Assembly (NCBI RefSeq): GCF_947623445.1
Contig: NC_135247.1
Coordinates: 19,160,501-19,224,500 of the forward strand
Length of the DNA stretch: 64,000 nt
Direction: 5' to 3'
Origin: Clavelina lepadiformis
Lineage: Eukaryota > Chordata > Ascidiacea > Aplousobranchia > Clavelinidae
How positions within the stretch are numbered: position 1 is the first letter of the stretch; every line of letters begins with the position of its first letter. Of the stretch, positions 13,401 to 22,600 are shown in pieces. A program made the translations under genes and the position numbers. The notes under the pieces were generated by a model. That model did no database searches and had not been told where the DNA came from. It saw only the letters and a list, made by a program, of their open reading frames with translations.

Positions 13401-15793
13401 GTTGCGTGTACAAAGCAACCTGACATTCCAGTGATAAAATGACATCATCAGATGCTACCTTCCTTGCAAGTTGTAGCGCGCGTTCGCAGCGATACAGTGC
13501 ATGAGTGTATCTGCCCTCATGCGCATAAGCCTCTGCATCCTGCACATGGAACTATCGGTAATTTTTTCCTGGGATTACTTCGCTTAAAACTGCATTTTGA
13601 TTATGACGACACAAAGGTCCACCTTCTTCATGCACTTGCATTCAAGCGAGTCGTTGCCCGGGATGCTTTGACCCAATTTCAAAGCTCGTTTGAAGATTTC
13701 TCGCGCATTCTCAACTCTTCCGGCAACAAGTTTGGAATCTCCTTGGAGAAGAAGACCTTCCACTTCCATCTGTTTGTCACTTAGTTGGCTGTAAATTGCA
13801 GGTTGTCACGAAGATCTAAACATATGGTAATGAACTGGAAAATGCATTAAACTTACTTGGCCGTCTTTATCATTTTTTCGAAGAATGCAAATGACTCATT
13901 TGACCTTCCCTGGTTGAGCAAAGTTGTTCCCACGTTCTGATAAGCGGAAGCCAGCTCAACCAAGAGCTTATCATCTGCGATAAAATTTAACATAGGGTTT
14001 CCGATTAGAGTTCGAAGAATGCACCGGAATGACCACAGTGTTATAACATGAGCAAGACATAGGAGTAAGACCAAGCATTAATACCAACCCGGGTGGACTT
14101 GTAGGTACGCATTGCTGTGCACCTGAGTCAACCACTCCTGGTAGTACACGAGAGCTGAGGAACGGTCTCCAAGCAACTCGTAGATTTTGCCGATTAGAAA
14201 ATTTGCCTAATAGTATTAACACAAAAAGACCTTCATTTGCATGAAACAGGACATCTTGTTTGTTTCAGTGAGAAACAATGCACTATAAAATGTTGCGCAG
14301 TCCTACTTTCAAGTTTGTAACAATATTTATCATTTGAAGCACAACAACATTTTGCAAACTTGATGAATTCAACCTGCATCATGTGAGTGACTCCCTTTAT
14401 GTTCTTGCCAGGCTCAATACTCTGCAGAAGTTCTTTAAATTTGAAAGCTTCTTCCAAGGCTCTCTCGTACAGGCTCAAAGCCATGTAAGCGAGGCACAGA
14501 TTGTGGTGGATTTCACAATCACAATCCAAGCTCCAATGATATCTGAATAAAAGAGATTCACTTCAGTTCAATTTCCTTCACGTTATGTATGAAATGATTT
14601 GGCCAAATGCACATGGTGCTAGTGTTCATCTTGACAGCACCTGTACTGCTCAGTGTCATCCTTCAATGCTTTTATGATGTCATCTTGAAGTGATGTCATC
14701 CTCAAGTATGCAGATGCGGCCTCCGCACATCTCTCGTTCTGCATGAGCGCACTCCCCATCCGCATCAGCACCTTATTTGGGCAACAAAAATATAAATTGA
14801 TTGTTTTCATGTCAATCGAAACAAAATTAAATTTCTTTTAAATATTATTTACATATATTGTTTTCACAAATATATAAAAGCTGACAGCTTGGAAATGTTA
14901 TGTTGATAACAACGAACAGCAGCTGAATAAGTAAGACTAAATTACTTAAATAAATTACTAACCTGTTTTTCAAACATTATGTCATTGTGGTACAATGTTA
15001 GTGCAATGCATGCTTCATAGTGGTCAAGACATTTGTCTAACTACAGAATAACATAAAAGATATCAAAAATGTGGACGACTATTTCAATATTAAGGCATAA
15101 AAGTTTTTGTCAGAATTAAACAAACTTCATGTAACCTGGCCATCTGATTCCTCGCAACAAGCCAGTTCATAGTACATTTTCATCAATAACACTTCGTCCG
15201 TGTTCAACGAATCTGACTTTTTTTGTTCTAAGTTGATTCGGCAGATCTCAATGGCGGCATCCAGTGTTGAGATGGACAGTTTAATCTCTCCGTTTCTTTG
15301 CAACGAACACCCCATAATGTAGAGTTGTGTCACAACATCTTTAAAGGCAAAACATTTTAATTATTACTGATGTGCGAAGCATGAATTCATGGCACACATT
15401 CATAATAAATTATCATTATTCACAAGCTTTTGGTGATTTTGTTTGCAAAATCACAAATACTGGAAATAGGTTTCTGAGTGCATATTACTTTACCGGCGAT
15501 AAATTTTCAACTGTTAAGTGTCTACCATGGCTATATGTGCAACAAACTGTAATGTACATCGAAGCATTGCAGTGCCTCTAATGACCATCGCTAGCACCTT
15601 GTTTATCGATGTTCTCCGGGAGTGAGACAACTTCCCTCCCAAGTCTCAATAATTCAACGATGTGTTTGGAAATTTCTTCTTTCGAATTTTCTCCAATCAG
15701 ACTGTTAAGATGAGACTGGATAAGATTTCTCCTTTCTTCATTTGCCATTTTATCTCTATTGGGAGTGAACTTTGGAATTTCTTTCAACAGCAT
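1471..15793 (-). CDS. TPR-repeat protein with C-terminal degenerate CHAT domain (about 28 exons)
   Basis: Large cytosolic-type protein: N-terminal TPR helices, then a CHAT (caspase HetF associated with TPRs) domain, then a helical tail. Start is ATG 15793 or the in-frame ATG at 15748; stop TAG at 1471-1473. TPR exons lie at about 15341-13383, for example ALYRCERALQLARKVASDD. CHAT exons follow at 11650-11500 (SSICFVPDGVLWKVP), 10775-10897, 10489-10609, 9863-10054, 3878-4019 and 3834 downward. Phase agrees across the 5.8-kb intron 9862-4020: NAG joins VQCVIYCLWPVPD. The CHAT end reads HPDAALWNAFVAIGSD. Further exons reach 1471-1735 (DKSLFEVLKRREEAGH). The usual catalytic HG and SAC motifs read YA and SSG, so peptidase activity is unlikely. 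The last intron carries a hAT MITE; the large intron holds another gene. Overall architecture resembles TTC28-type animal proteins, but I do not assign an orthologue. Internal exon edges are approximate. Confidence 0.8.
1786..2101. mobile_element. hAT-type MITE with perfect 8-bp target duplication
   Basis: A 316-bp element ends in 16-bp perfect inverted repeats (CAGGGGTCGGCAACCT at the left, its complement at the right). It is flanked by the 8-bp direct repeat CCATAGAC at 1778-1785 and 2102-2109, the signature of hAT transposition. No transposase is present. It sits in the last intron of the TPR-CHAT gene, between the exon ending VKVPQQ and the exon starting AANSF. The intact duplication suggests a fairly recent insertion. 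Confidence 0.93.
4184..4252 (+). promoter_or_regulatory. Short upstream ORF overlapping the start of the mosaic gene
   Basis: An ATG at 4184, ten bases before the chosen start at 4194 and in another frame, opens a 22-codon reading frame that stops at 4250-4252, inside the main coding region. If the mRNA begins upstream of it, ribosomes must skip it to reach the long frame, so it could lower translation. Transcript start is unknown; a possible acceptor TTTTAG near 4129 could place the 5' end close by. Confidence 0.4.
4194..9599 (+). CDS. Secreted mosaic protein: ricin-like lectin domain plus repeated FnII-TSP1-kringle modules, intronless
   Basis: An uninterrupted 1801-codon frame. Residues 1-19 are a signal peptide (MLVVRLVFLLAIAILQTQC). 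Residues about 25-180 look like a ricin-type beta-trefoil (QQW motif). Then modules repeat: fibronectin type II near 207, 335, 542, 753, 972, 1172, 1385 and 1584 (each CxFPF-like, CVFPF or CHFPF); thrombospondin type 1 near 253, 382, 586, 821, 1019, 1231, 1436, 1641 and 1687 (WSxW, CGGG); kringles near 438, 645, 872, 1078, 1285 and a degenerate one near 1486 (YCRNP, CDIPRC). The C-terminus ends in a hydrophobic stretch FALLVIALLVVA with no cytoplasmic tail, which suggests a GPI signal. FnII binds collagen/gelatin, TSP1 binds glycosaminoglycans and kringles bind proteins, so an extracellular matrix or cell-surface binding role is inferred. The gene lies wholly inside an intron of the opposite-strand TPR-CHAT gene. 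I know no named orthologue. Confidence 0.92.
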   Translation: MLVVRLVFLLAIAILQTQCNRENEKFLIYRYLSSRSGLCLSVARQIQNKKAVYIPVLTTDCNLNNTAWRWLKLKGGLLKNLKHDRCLAAAERGDGIGKLQLQPCDSDSHYQQWKCDSFCNLALDKPIHGSYYLLEHSLDVSSGREVTGGKPVMRLAGSTLSEKRWNSKWIIHDVISDDSIRCICDAGSSSVTSKPYIVTTSGGEVVGEACVFPFIFRGEEFWNCVKLDGKDICATVRNLDQHRNKFGVCPGHKRGTWSKWLGEPMCDKTCGMGNVYRKRKCLFPPCQGETVVREGDRVCNVDKCVGEKTLTIGGHSDQFPAFGVMQYLHEQTVGVCKFPYIADGRKRQSCISDKRRQQRWCSLTHNFDVHQKWGYCSNQTRAVWSSWSPVGGDHRSCSRSCGGGRLTLERTCPNYPTLCIGPKEKVGESCNTEPCPICYTGNGQGYRGRKNVANDGSVCQHWNDQSTHVHIGLHASDYSELELNYCRNPGGKLQRPYCYRATADLPSRMYCDIPKCGTDLSRSIISYTIPTDVDDSDNSDLPCMLPYFYKTEWLDTCMLLDESQPGREKCGVSLHKQRYCPSHYRGKWSEWKYAGECNHVCNGGFQVWFRRCYLAPCQGRAVKIDRSKPCNSFPCTWKQPGLSECYSGSGILYSGNVSTTIQGRTCLNWSDQSRQTITFRNNRLPDGMTRLAGNHCRNPNPDVYNAPWCYIDSVTTDGESFRWEYCDVPRCPTKEAEIFGLRNQIGTNQIKRPCVFPFRAADDKWHTTCALFDPQNKPTSNSKRYCANESKSIYDGTFKDKLKYGLLEATYLICPTLTRGTWSPWSSSGHCSAACGGGRIVLRRRCLHLPCSGSASNEHDRSEACNTQPCRECLIGNGADYRGDVNSAYEGSKCLRWSQFNADQTRFITANYPELTESFCRNPGGLSPLPWCFTSTDLRRSYCDITYCAVDHLTTIPFTVPLPGFNDTAAPCHFPYRYKDMWFSSCFKLTTHSPYFCPVVKEPQNDDNMTIGLCPLSFRGRWTAWKKTKSCSKMCGGGKVVYVRECLFRDCVGSKFKTEGSCNIHPCNFKKVLRENIDCSIGEGINYVGTTLITKCKGWRLMPRQGHSHYSGKSGIDLTSKLCRNPSPLGTRRGPWCYIDVERGTWEYCDIPRCPSHEGEVRTIAGPVIDRACHFPFKLNGVWRETCTPYGSGGSTFCSTVAGIEQNPENPDDKHWGQCPSVRPDWPENDRFVTSWALYPGPTRCSKQCGGGQLRYYRRCRVGDCNVEPREKNVGSCNTQPCKECIEGDGINYNGTKNWFEGTETSCRDWSTLSVLDGRNYLRLDVLGDRKHSYCRNISPDHYASPVCFAISSGRTILEACDIPNCIRGLDRVAIIGPVKSNRGLCHFPFKVKGKLKYGCQPFPAGHGAYCGHEVGEHDVLSESKFGRCSTHAVGIWSGWEKAKCPQPCGAPEQVYIRHCRYQPCFGPSTKVEGHCATQKCDKTRTCYDVRTKGVEYKAPPPGNTPYQCFRFPIPQAVTLCQNSVDSGQPRPFCPVLRNESEGGLLNMQCPIFPCPDSIVGPVMALTHNNLQEEKVLRPRELPCVFPFVSKGVSYFECTTAPYPYQRHPERNSNDHRWCGTLSNVDDHPQEWGLCKPSYQGTWHQWARSQCTAANVGFQKRTCLFPPCNGAGWRITMSTCKDMINQVPQWTAWNQWTPCGSCRIVKTRSRVCLTRAFKEISHDRKEKRNHCAGHSTETQPCDDTTTSQKKACKASYVTGDVDQSEVTQLLSVYTERVGNSANSIDGTKKFALLVIALLVVA

Positions 15794-17120
15794 TCAATGT
15801 TAGTACAAACCTGCCAATTGGTTAAACCATTTTCTATAGGCCTACTGGTAAAGGCTTATGACCTATATTTTACAAAGATTATATTGATTCATGTTTTGAG
15901 TCTAATGTAGAAGTGCACAACCACAAGATGCACCTGTATATCATGATATAACCTAGTCCATAGTACGATTTAGCCTATAATTTATATAAACAAAGAAAAA
16001 TTGGTTGTATGAAAGCCAATTTTCAGTTTTTAATAATAGGGCTCAAAGGCCTAAACAAAAAATTGCAGGATTTTTCATGGAAAATTACCTTACTTTCCAG
16101 CAGAGAGCTAGCTTAGTAGCTCTGCAGTTGATTACGATTTCAGTACCGTAACCTATCATACGGCATCTATAGGCCTACTTAAAATTTAATATTTCCCCAG
16201 TTATAAATTTTGATCAACAGTGGAACCCAGTAACTGCACCAAGAAGAAGAATGACATAACTTGCATTGTACAATAGCCAATAATCTACGTTTTACCACGT
16301 TACGCTGGAAATTTGTTGCAATTAATAGAAGGTTGAAAATAAGCTGCATAAAAACAAAACATGAACTGATCAAACAATTAAATCTGCGTGAATCGTTGTG
16401 AATAAGACGCTGAAACTAGGAAACAATTTTATTTATTTCACGCTGTAACAATGATCTTAAAGACATCAAAATATTTCTTTTTGTATTGTATTGTTTATTT
16501 TTCACCATTAATTGTGAGGAGTGAAAGTTAGGATGCTAACCGTTGTATTTATAGCACAATAAAATACATGCTCACGAAAAATCATCAAGCAAGAAAAATT
16601 GTCAAAGCCCAAGGGCTGAACTCGATGCCAGGGACGGCATCTTATGACGTGTTTATATATTTACTAAGTTGATGTTGTCTGAACCGTGTCAACCAAATTT
16701 TAACGTTAAATAAGAAACAGGAAATAAGAAACAGCTTTTGCTTGCAAGTTGATGCGCAATTTATCATCCAATGCGAGTGTTCGCATTTTGGCTAAATTGC
16801 ATTCACCTGGCTTGGTCATGGGATGGAAGAGTTACTGACTTGAAGCTGGGAGTTGAATGCTGCTCGATAAGATTGGCGCACAAATCCCATCCTTCATCGC
16901 AGCAGACATTGACAATGCACTCGTTGCTATGTTTGAGCAGAATTTGGTAAAAATACACGAACTATGCATTGGGCTGATCTAAACAAAGTTTGTTGTGAGT
17001 ATTCCATCATATTCTACCCCGGCTGGATGATATTCGTACGATCAGGCACTAACTTTATGTTTTTATTATTCCAGGTTGTTGGCGTCTAGTTGTGTGTTTA
17101 GTAAATGTTTCTACGTCATA
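15794..17120. other. Intergenic stretch upstream of the TPR-CHAT gene
   Basis: AT-rich sequence without a convincing gene. It should hold the promoter of the TPR-CHAT gene, but I see no clear TATA box or other named element. Short open frames here lack family features and splice support. Confidence 0.4.
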
Positions 17121-17562
17121 GCTCCAACCTCATGTATCAACATCATCGATCTTTTATTCAAGGTAATCGCGAAAAATCCGGTTGATGTCCAGCCTAGAAA
17201 ATGAGTTATATACGAACCAGCAGGAGAGAAAGTTAGTTCCTGACGACGATTTAAAGCAGCTCTACTTTGACTGCTCCTATAGAAACACATCATATAAAAC
17301 ATCACACAACTCAAACGTATTTTTGATTTGAAAAAAGTGTTAAAAACAAAAAACAACTGATTCCACCTTCACATAACTCACGGTAGGTCATAGGCCATAG
17401 GTCATGCAAGTTTTGTTAATGCTGTTTCGATTTTAATGGATGATAATTTTGGTCTAGAATATTGAGTTCATGGTCATATTAGTTAATATAGTCAGAGCTA
17501 CAACAAAGCTTCACCCTCACCACCAGCCACGGCTACGACGCCTCGAGAACAACGCCCTACGA

Positions 17563-17880
17563 CAGGCATGTGCAACCTTTTTCACTGGAGGGCCAAATAC
17601 AAAATTTTGAATGACAATGCGGGCCACATGATTTTTTCAGAAAAAATTAGTATCATAAAACGATTTTCCTATGCAGTTTATATAGTTAAGAAATAGATTT
17701 AATGTAGTCCACGACACGAAAATGCGAAAATTTCGAAAATTTCCATTGCTTTGATGTAAACTGCATCAAATAGTGATGGCTAGTATGAACTTCTAACATT
17801 TTGCTGAGCACCACGCGGGCCGCTTGGAACAACCTGGCGGGCCGCACTGCGGCCCGCGGGCCACTGGTTGCACATGTCTG
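17563..17880. mobile_element. hAT-type MITE with perfect 8-bp target duplication
   Basis: A 318-bp element with 15-bp terminal inverted repeats (CAGGCATGTGCAACC left; the right end differs at one base) and GC-rich GGGCCGC segments near the ends. The 8-bp direct repeat CCCTACGA lies at 17555-17562 and 17881-17888. No coding capacity. It is a different family from the element at 1786 but the same superfamily by target size. Confidence 0.93.
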
Positions 17881-18128
17881 CCCTACGAAGACCATTCCTG
17901 ACCCTCTTCTCTTCAACTTACACAACCATGATGTCGTGCCTCTGATACAATAACCGGCGGGATACTGACCCACAACACACATTCAAGTGCATGCCCGACA
18001 TCTTCTGTTTAATCTTTCAGTATGGGGTGTGCCGAGGCCACATAGTTTAAAGATGAGATTGAGCAATTTACAGACAAGTAAATCGCACAAAATTACCAAC
18101 CTCAACAACCTCTTCATCCCATCGACAG

Positions 18129-18514
18129 TCATGGTGTCGAGGTTCTGTTTGTTCCAAGACAACCGCAACAATGGCTGGTGCCCATGGTCCTGTTAAGAAA
18201 AGGGAATCAGTGATTGTTACTTTGTAGTTTACACCATCGCGATTAAAGAAATTGGTATTTATATCTTTTGATATAACCAGGTGGCCTAAAAGCTTAAAGT
18301 TGGAACTGTTGAACTATTGAACGCGTTCGTACTTGCTACCGGCTGTGGCATGATTTCTTTCCTTCTCTTTCTTTCTTAAGTAGAAGCTGCGCAAACAATC
18401 GGTTCACATTCGCTTCAACCAACTTCCACCATTCCTCCACTAAACGCTTTTGTCTGTCCTTCAACCCCGTCCCTTCCAGTTGCTCGATTCCCTCAGCTTC
18501 CACTTTGGGCGCCA
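18129..18514 (-). CDS. Possible small two-exon gene of unknown function
   Basis: Tentative. An open frame starting MAPKVEAEGIEQ at 18514 is rich in charged helical sequence (DRQKRLVEEWWKLVEANVNR) and reaches a plausible donor at 18339 (GTAGC). A good acceptor (TTTTCTTAACAG) precedes 18194, and joining in phase gives a short tail ending at TGA 18129-18131, about 78 residues in all. The frame stays open upstream of the ATG to about 18590, so the first exon may be longer or may start elsewhere. A second frame in the downstream exon, continuing to 17890-17980, is also open. An AATAAA on the minus strand near 17160 could be the 3' end. I do not recognise a family. It could be a chance open frame. 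Confidence 0.3.
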
Positions 18515-18850
18515 TATTGGTTACTCGACCACAGTAATAACGAGTGACCTCAGTGAAGATTTGCTGGACGAGTCCTCGGAATGTCACAAGTTGATTACTT
18601 TATACAACGACTTCTTTTCTAACGTCCAAATGGAGAAACTTTCAGCAGCACAACCAAGCTGCTGTGGAATCACTACAGTGCAGAGATAACCACTGACGCA
18701 CGCAATTAACGACAATTAACACAAAAAGCGCCGCTTCAAGCCAATCAGCGGCCTATCAAGCACAAGACTGCGTACACTCCATCATGCGGAATGCACTGTC
18801 AATGGAGAGTCATAGTTTTAGATTCTTTTACGCTTTAAATTTGTCTTATT

Positions 18851-19135
18851 GGTTCGGTAGCCGAGTGCTTCGAGCGCTGGCCTCGCAATGAATGCAGCTT
18901 GTGTGCCGTGTTCGATGCCCAGTAGCGCCGTGACGTTGTAAATAATGATCTTGGGCAAAGCGTTAACGACATTTGATCCTGTTCAACGGATCTCACGGAC
19001 CCGATTGGAAAGTTGGAACGTTATGGACAAGAACTTGTAAAGTGCAAAGACGCAACTTTGGTCGTAATGGCGTGCACTGGGCCTCAATCCCTTCACTATA
19101 ACTTATTTGTTGTGGAAGTGCAGGGTATCAACTAG
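18851..19135 (+). mobile_element. tRNA-derived SINE copy
   Basis: The left part reads like a tRNA 5' half followed by internal promoter boxes: GGTAGCCGAGTGC matches an A box and GTTCGATGCCC a B box, about 50 bases apart. The spacing, the GCGCTGGCCTCGCAA anticodon-arm-like stretch and the long unrelated tail fit a tRNA-derived SINE rather than a working tRNA, because the acceptor stem does not close. The right end is uncertain. Confidence 0.55.
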
Positions 19136-19605
19136 TAATGAGATCTGGCTGTATTTTTTAGATCGCATTTAAATTTGGATGAGGATTCATTGCACATAAG
19201 CTCACATAAAAGTAAAATATTATGGACATGTTCCCAAATTTTCATAAATTAAACAAAACACTCACTGTTATAAGGTTAAAATAGCTTCCTCCGTTAAAAT
19301 AAATGCAAACAACTGCATTTAAAGACACGAAAATTTACAACATTTATCAAACTAAACGTTTTATGTAAATTCCCCTTTGCTAGATTGGGGCATAAATTAC
19401 AGCTTGTGTTATCCCAAAGACATCAAAATGAGCTCGTTCAACTTTCTTCATAGTAAACATAGTAAATGATAGTCATAGTCAATAGAAATAGAATCTGCTT
19501 CAAGAATACTTCAGTCAACTACAGCAGACAATTTTGCATGAGTGAAGCCATGAATCACTTCCTTTAAACTTTTAACATAAACAGTAGACGGTCTTCGCTT
19601 CAATA

Positions 19606-22600
19606 TCATGCTTGGGTTGTGTTGCTGAATGTGACAAACGTTCGTTCCTGAAAACAAGATCAAGAATTTGAACAAGTTTTGTCCACATGTAAATAAAGAG
19701 TTTTGATTAATTATATATGGCTTGTATGCGTGCTGTGAACTGGGGCTTTTCATGCAATTCATAGCAACAATTTCCAGTCCATAGCAAATTGTAGGAAATC
19801 AAACCATCTCGTCTAAATCAACATTCCAGCGAGTTTTCACGAAATCCAGTGCATATTGGTAAATGTATATTAACAACAACATTTTAAATATTACCTCAGT
19901 GACTCTACTGTTCGAAACAGCAGATGGCCTTGAAGTTAGTTTTAACAAACTCTCCTCTAAATTTTGTTTCATTCCCTTTCGTCGAATGAAAATAATGAAA
20001 AGGGCGAAACCTGTGACATGTAGAAAGTAATTACATTCTTATAAATGCTACAGAGCAATGTTAGAAAAACTTTCCCAATAACTCACCCTGCAGTGAGTTG
20101 AAGATGGTGAATATATAAGCAAATGCAAGGCTCACATCACTGCTGTTAAAGATCAAAAATCCAAAGATCCAGGTGATGCCAAACATCACAAACAAAGTCA
20201 CCGAAAACTTTAAGTTGGTTTTAAGTTGGCCTTCACGTCGTTTACTTGACTAAAATGAAGTAAGTTTTAAAGAAAATTTCTGGTGATTAATCTACAGATT
20301 CAACTTAAACACAGGGTCGTTTGCAAAATTATAAACGTACACTTTCTTGATATATTATCGAATTTTGTCCAAATTTACTTCTGTTTTGTGTCATGATTCA
20401 AAACAAAAGAAAGTTGTATTAACTGATATTGCACAAAAACAGTTTAACAGCTCATCAAATCTTCACCTTTTCTCCAGGTCTTTTAAGCAGAAGATACTTG
20501 ATGATGGCCAAAACAAACAAAAGGAAATTGAGTGATAAAAGAACTGCTGCCGGTATTATCACCAAATATATCATCATGTCAGGAACTATCCAACACCTAA
20601 GCAAAGAGACAATAGTTGGCAAACCATTTCAATTTTTAGATTTTGGGACACTTTTTGTCATTTGGAAAACTTTTTTGATTCAAAATAGGAACGACGATAT
20701 CGCTCTTGTTGCCGGGTTTTAAAGATGCGTAAATGAATTTTGGAATGAAGCTCTTGTTTCTTGAAATCATGAAGATTTATACATAGTGATAAAAATCCTC
20801 TTAGATCAAGGTCATGTCATCGCCAATCAGCGCTTGCACGAAATAGACATCAACTAACCTGAACTGTCCTTGTATTTTTGGTGTCTTGTCAGGGTTGACA
20901 TCATTTACTTGATTCACATACCACTCTGGTTTGAGTGAGCCAATTAAAACAACCAGAACTAGTGGCAATCCCCAACCAAGGAACAAGAAGGATATTACAA
21001 ACTTCTTTGATGAAAAATGAACTCTAAAATACATTGGCTGAAACAAAACAAATAAAAATCAGAAAAGTATCCTCAAATTGCCAAAAAAATCCAGCTTTTG
21101 GTTAATATTTTACCTTAATAATTGAAATAAAAACAGGAACAGCCTGAGCAAACATCCATAGAAATGCGCTGATCAGTGCAAAGTGAAGAGTTCCTGCCGC
21201 TGCTTTGCACTTCCCCTCATCCGACCTAACTCCTGGAATTTCACTGATCAGGATTAAAATGTTGAGGAGGAAAAGAGAAAATGAAAGATTCAGCATCACA
21301 AATTTTGTAGTTTGTCTCATTTGAACTTTGGTTGACTTCCTAAAAGAAGATTAAAGTCAAATTTGAATGGAAGTTCGTGTTTATTTCAGGCTTGTTAGTT
21401 CATGGAGTCATAGCCAGAAAGAAGGTCCTAGATTTCAAAACAATTACTTCATTGAAACCCTTTTCATAACAGAATTAGTCTTAAAATACAAATGATTCTA
21501 TGATAACCACTATATAACCATTTGCTATACCCATAAAACTTTAAGAGCATGCAGAAACAAACGACTAAGTAAACACAAGTTTATTTAACATAACAACAAA
21601 ATTTTCCTTGATGCTTAGAAACAGAAAAAATACAAACCATAAGATAAGCAGAGCAATGATCATCAACAAACTTGCAATCGCTGATATCGAACATCCAACA
21701 TAAGTAAGAATATCAAGTCCTTTGTCATGAGTGAGGTTGCCATATGCCTATTAACATGGAAATTAACTTCTTTTGTAATTCATCATTACAGTATTTGAGG
21801 ACTTTCGACCATAGATGAGATATCACTTACGAAAAGTGATGCAAAGTTGGTTAGATGGTTACACTCGCAACGCAGCAATTGCTCTGATGAAGGTAACTTG
21901 GTGCAACCTTTTGAAGACCAATAAGATCCATCTTCAACCCAAAACCCACAAAACGATGAACCAAATATTGATGTATTCTAGAAATGCAATGAAACGCAAC
22001 AAAGCTAATTACTTTCGGCAGAACTTTACTTTCCTAACGAGTCGACGTTCAATGATAGTTCAAGTGTTTATGAAATAGAATAAATAGATAGAATGTATGG
22101 AATAGTTTTTCAACTCCAGGAAACAATATTCACAAACATCATTTACAAAAGCACTTGCTAATTATTCATCACTCAGGAACTTTGCTGACAATTAGAAGCA
22201 TTTGAAGTCAAATTAAGTGTTTCATTTGGATTGTTCATTGATAATAAAAAATAGCGTTTGAAGTTAAAGCGTCACCTCATTTACACGGAATGAAAGTTTT
22301 ATCTTTTCTGTCAGATTTTCTGTGGAAACCTCGGGATCCAAAATTGTTGCGGATAATATGACATGGGAGTTTACGAATGATTCTTCAAATCCTGTATCTT
22401 CCTCAACTGTATTAGTTGAAGCGTTTGTATGAGAGAAACTGTCACCAAGAAAGCTGTAAAAGCTGACTTTTCCATCTGTGAGGTAAAATGCAAGTGACCA
22501 TGTTAACAAGAAGTCAAATGTTCCAACAAACCATCGCTGATCACCAACTTACCTTTGCTTTTGTTGATGACTTCATACGGAATAAAAATATTTGATTGGT

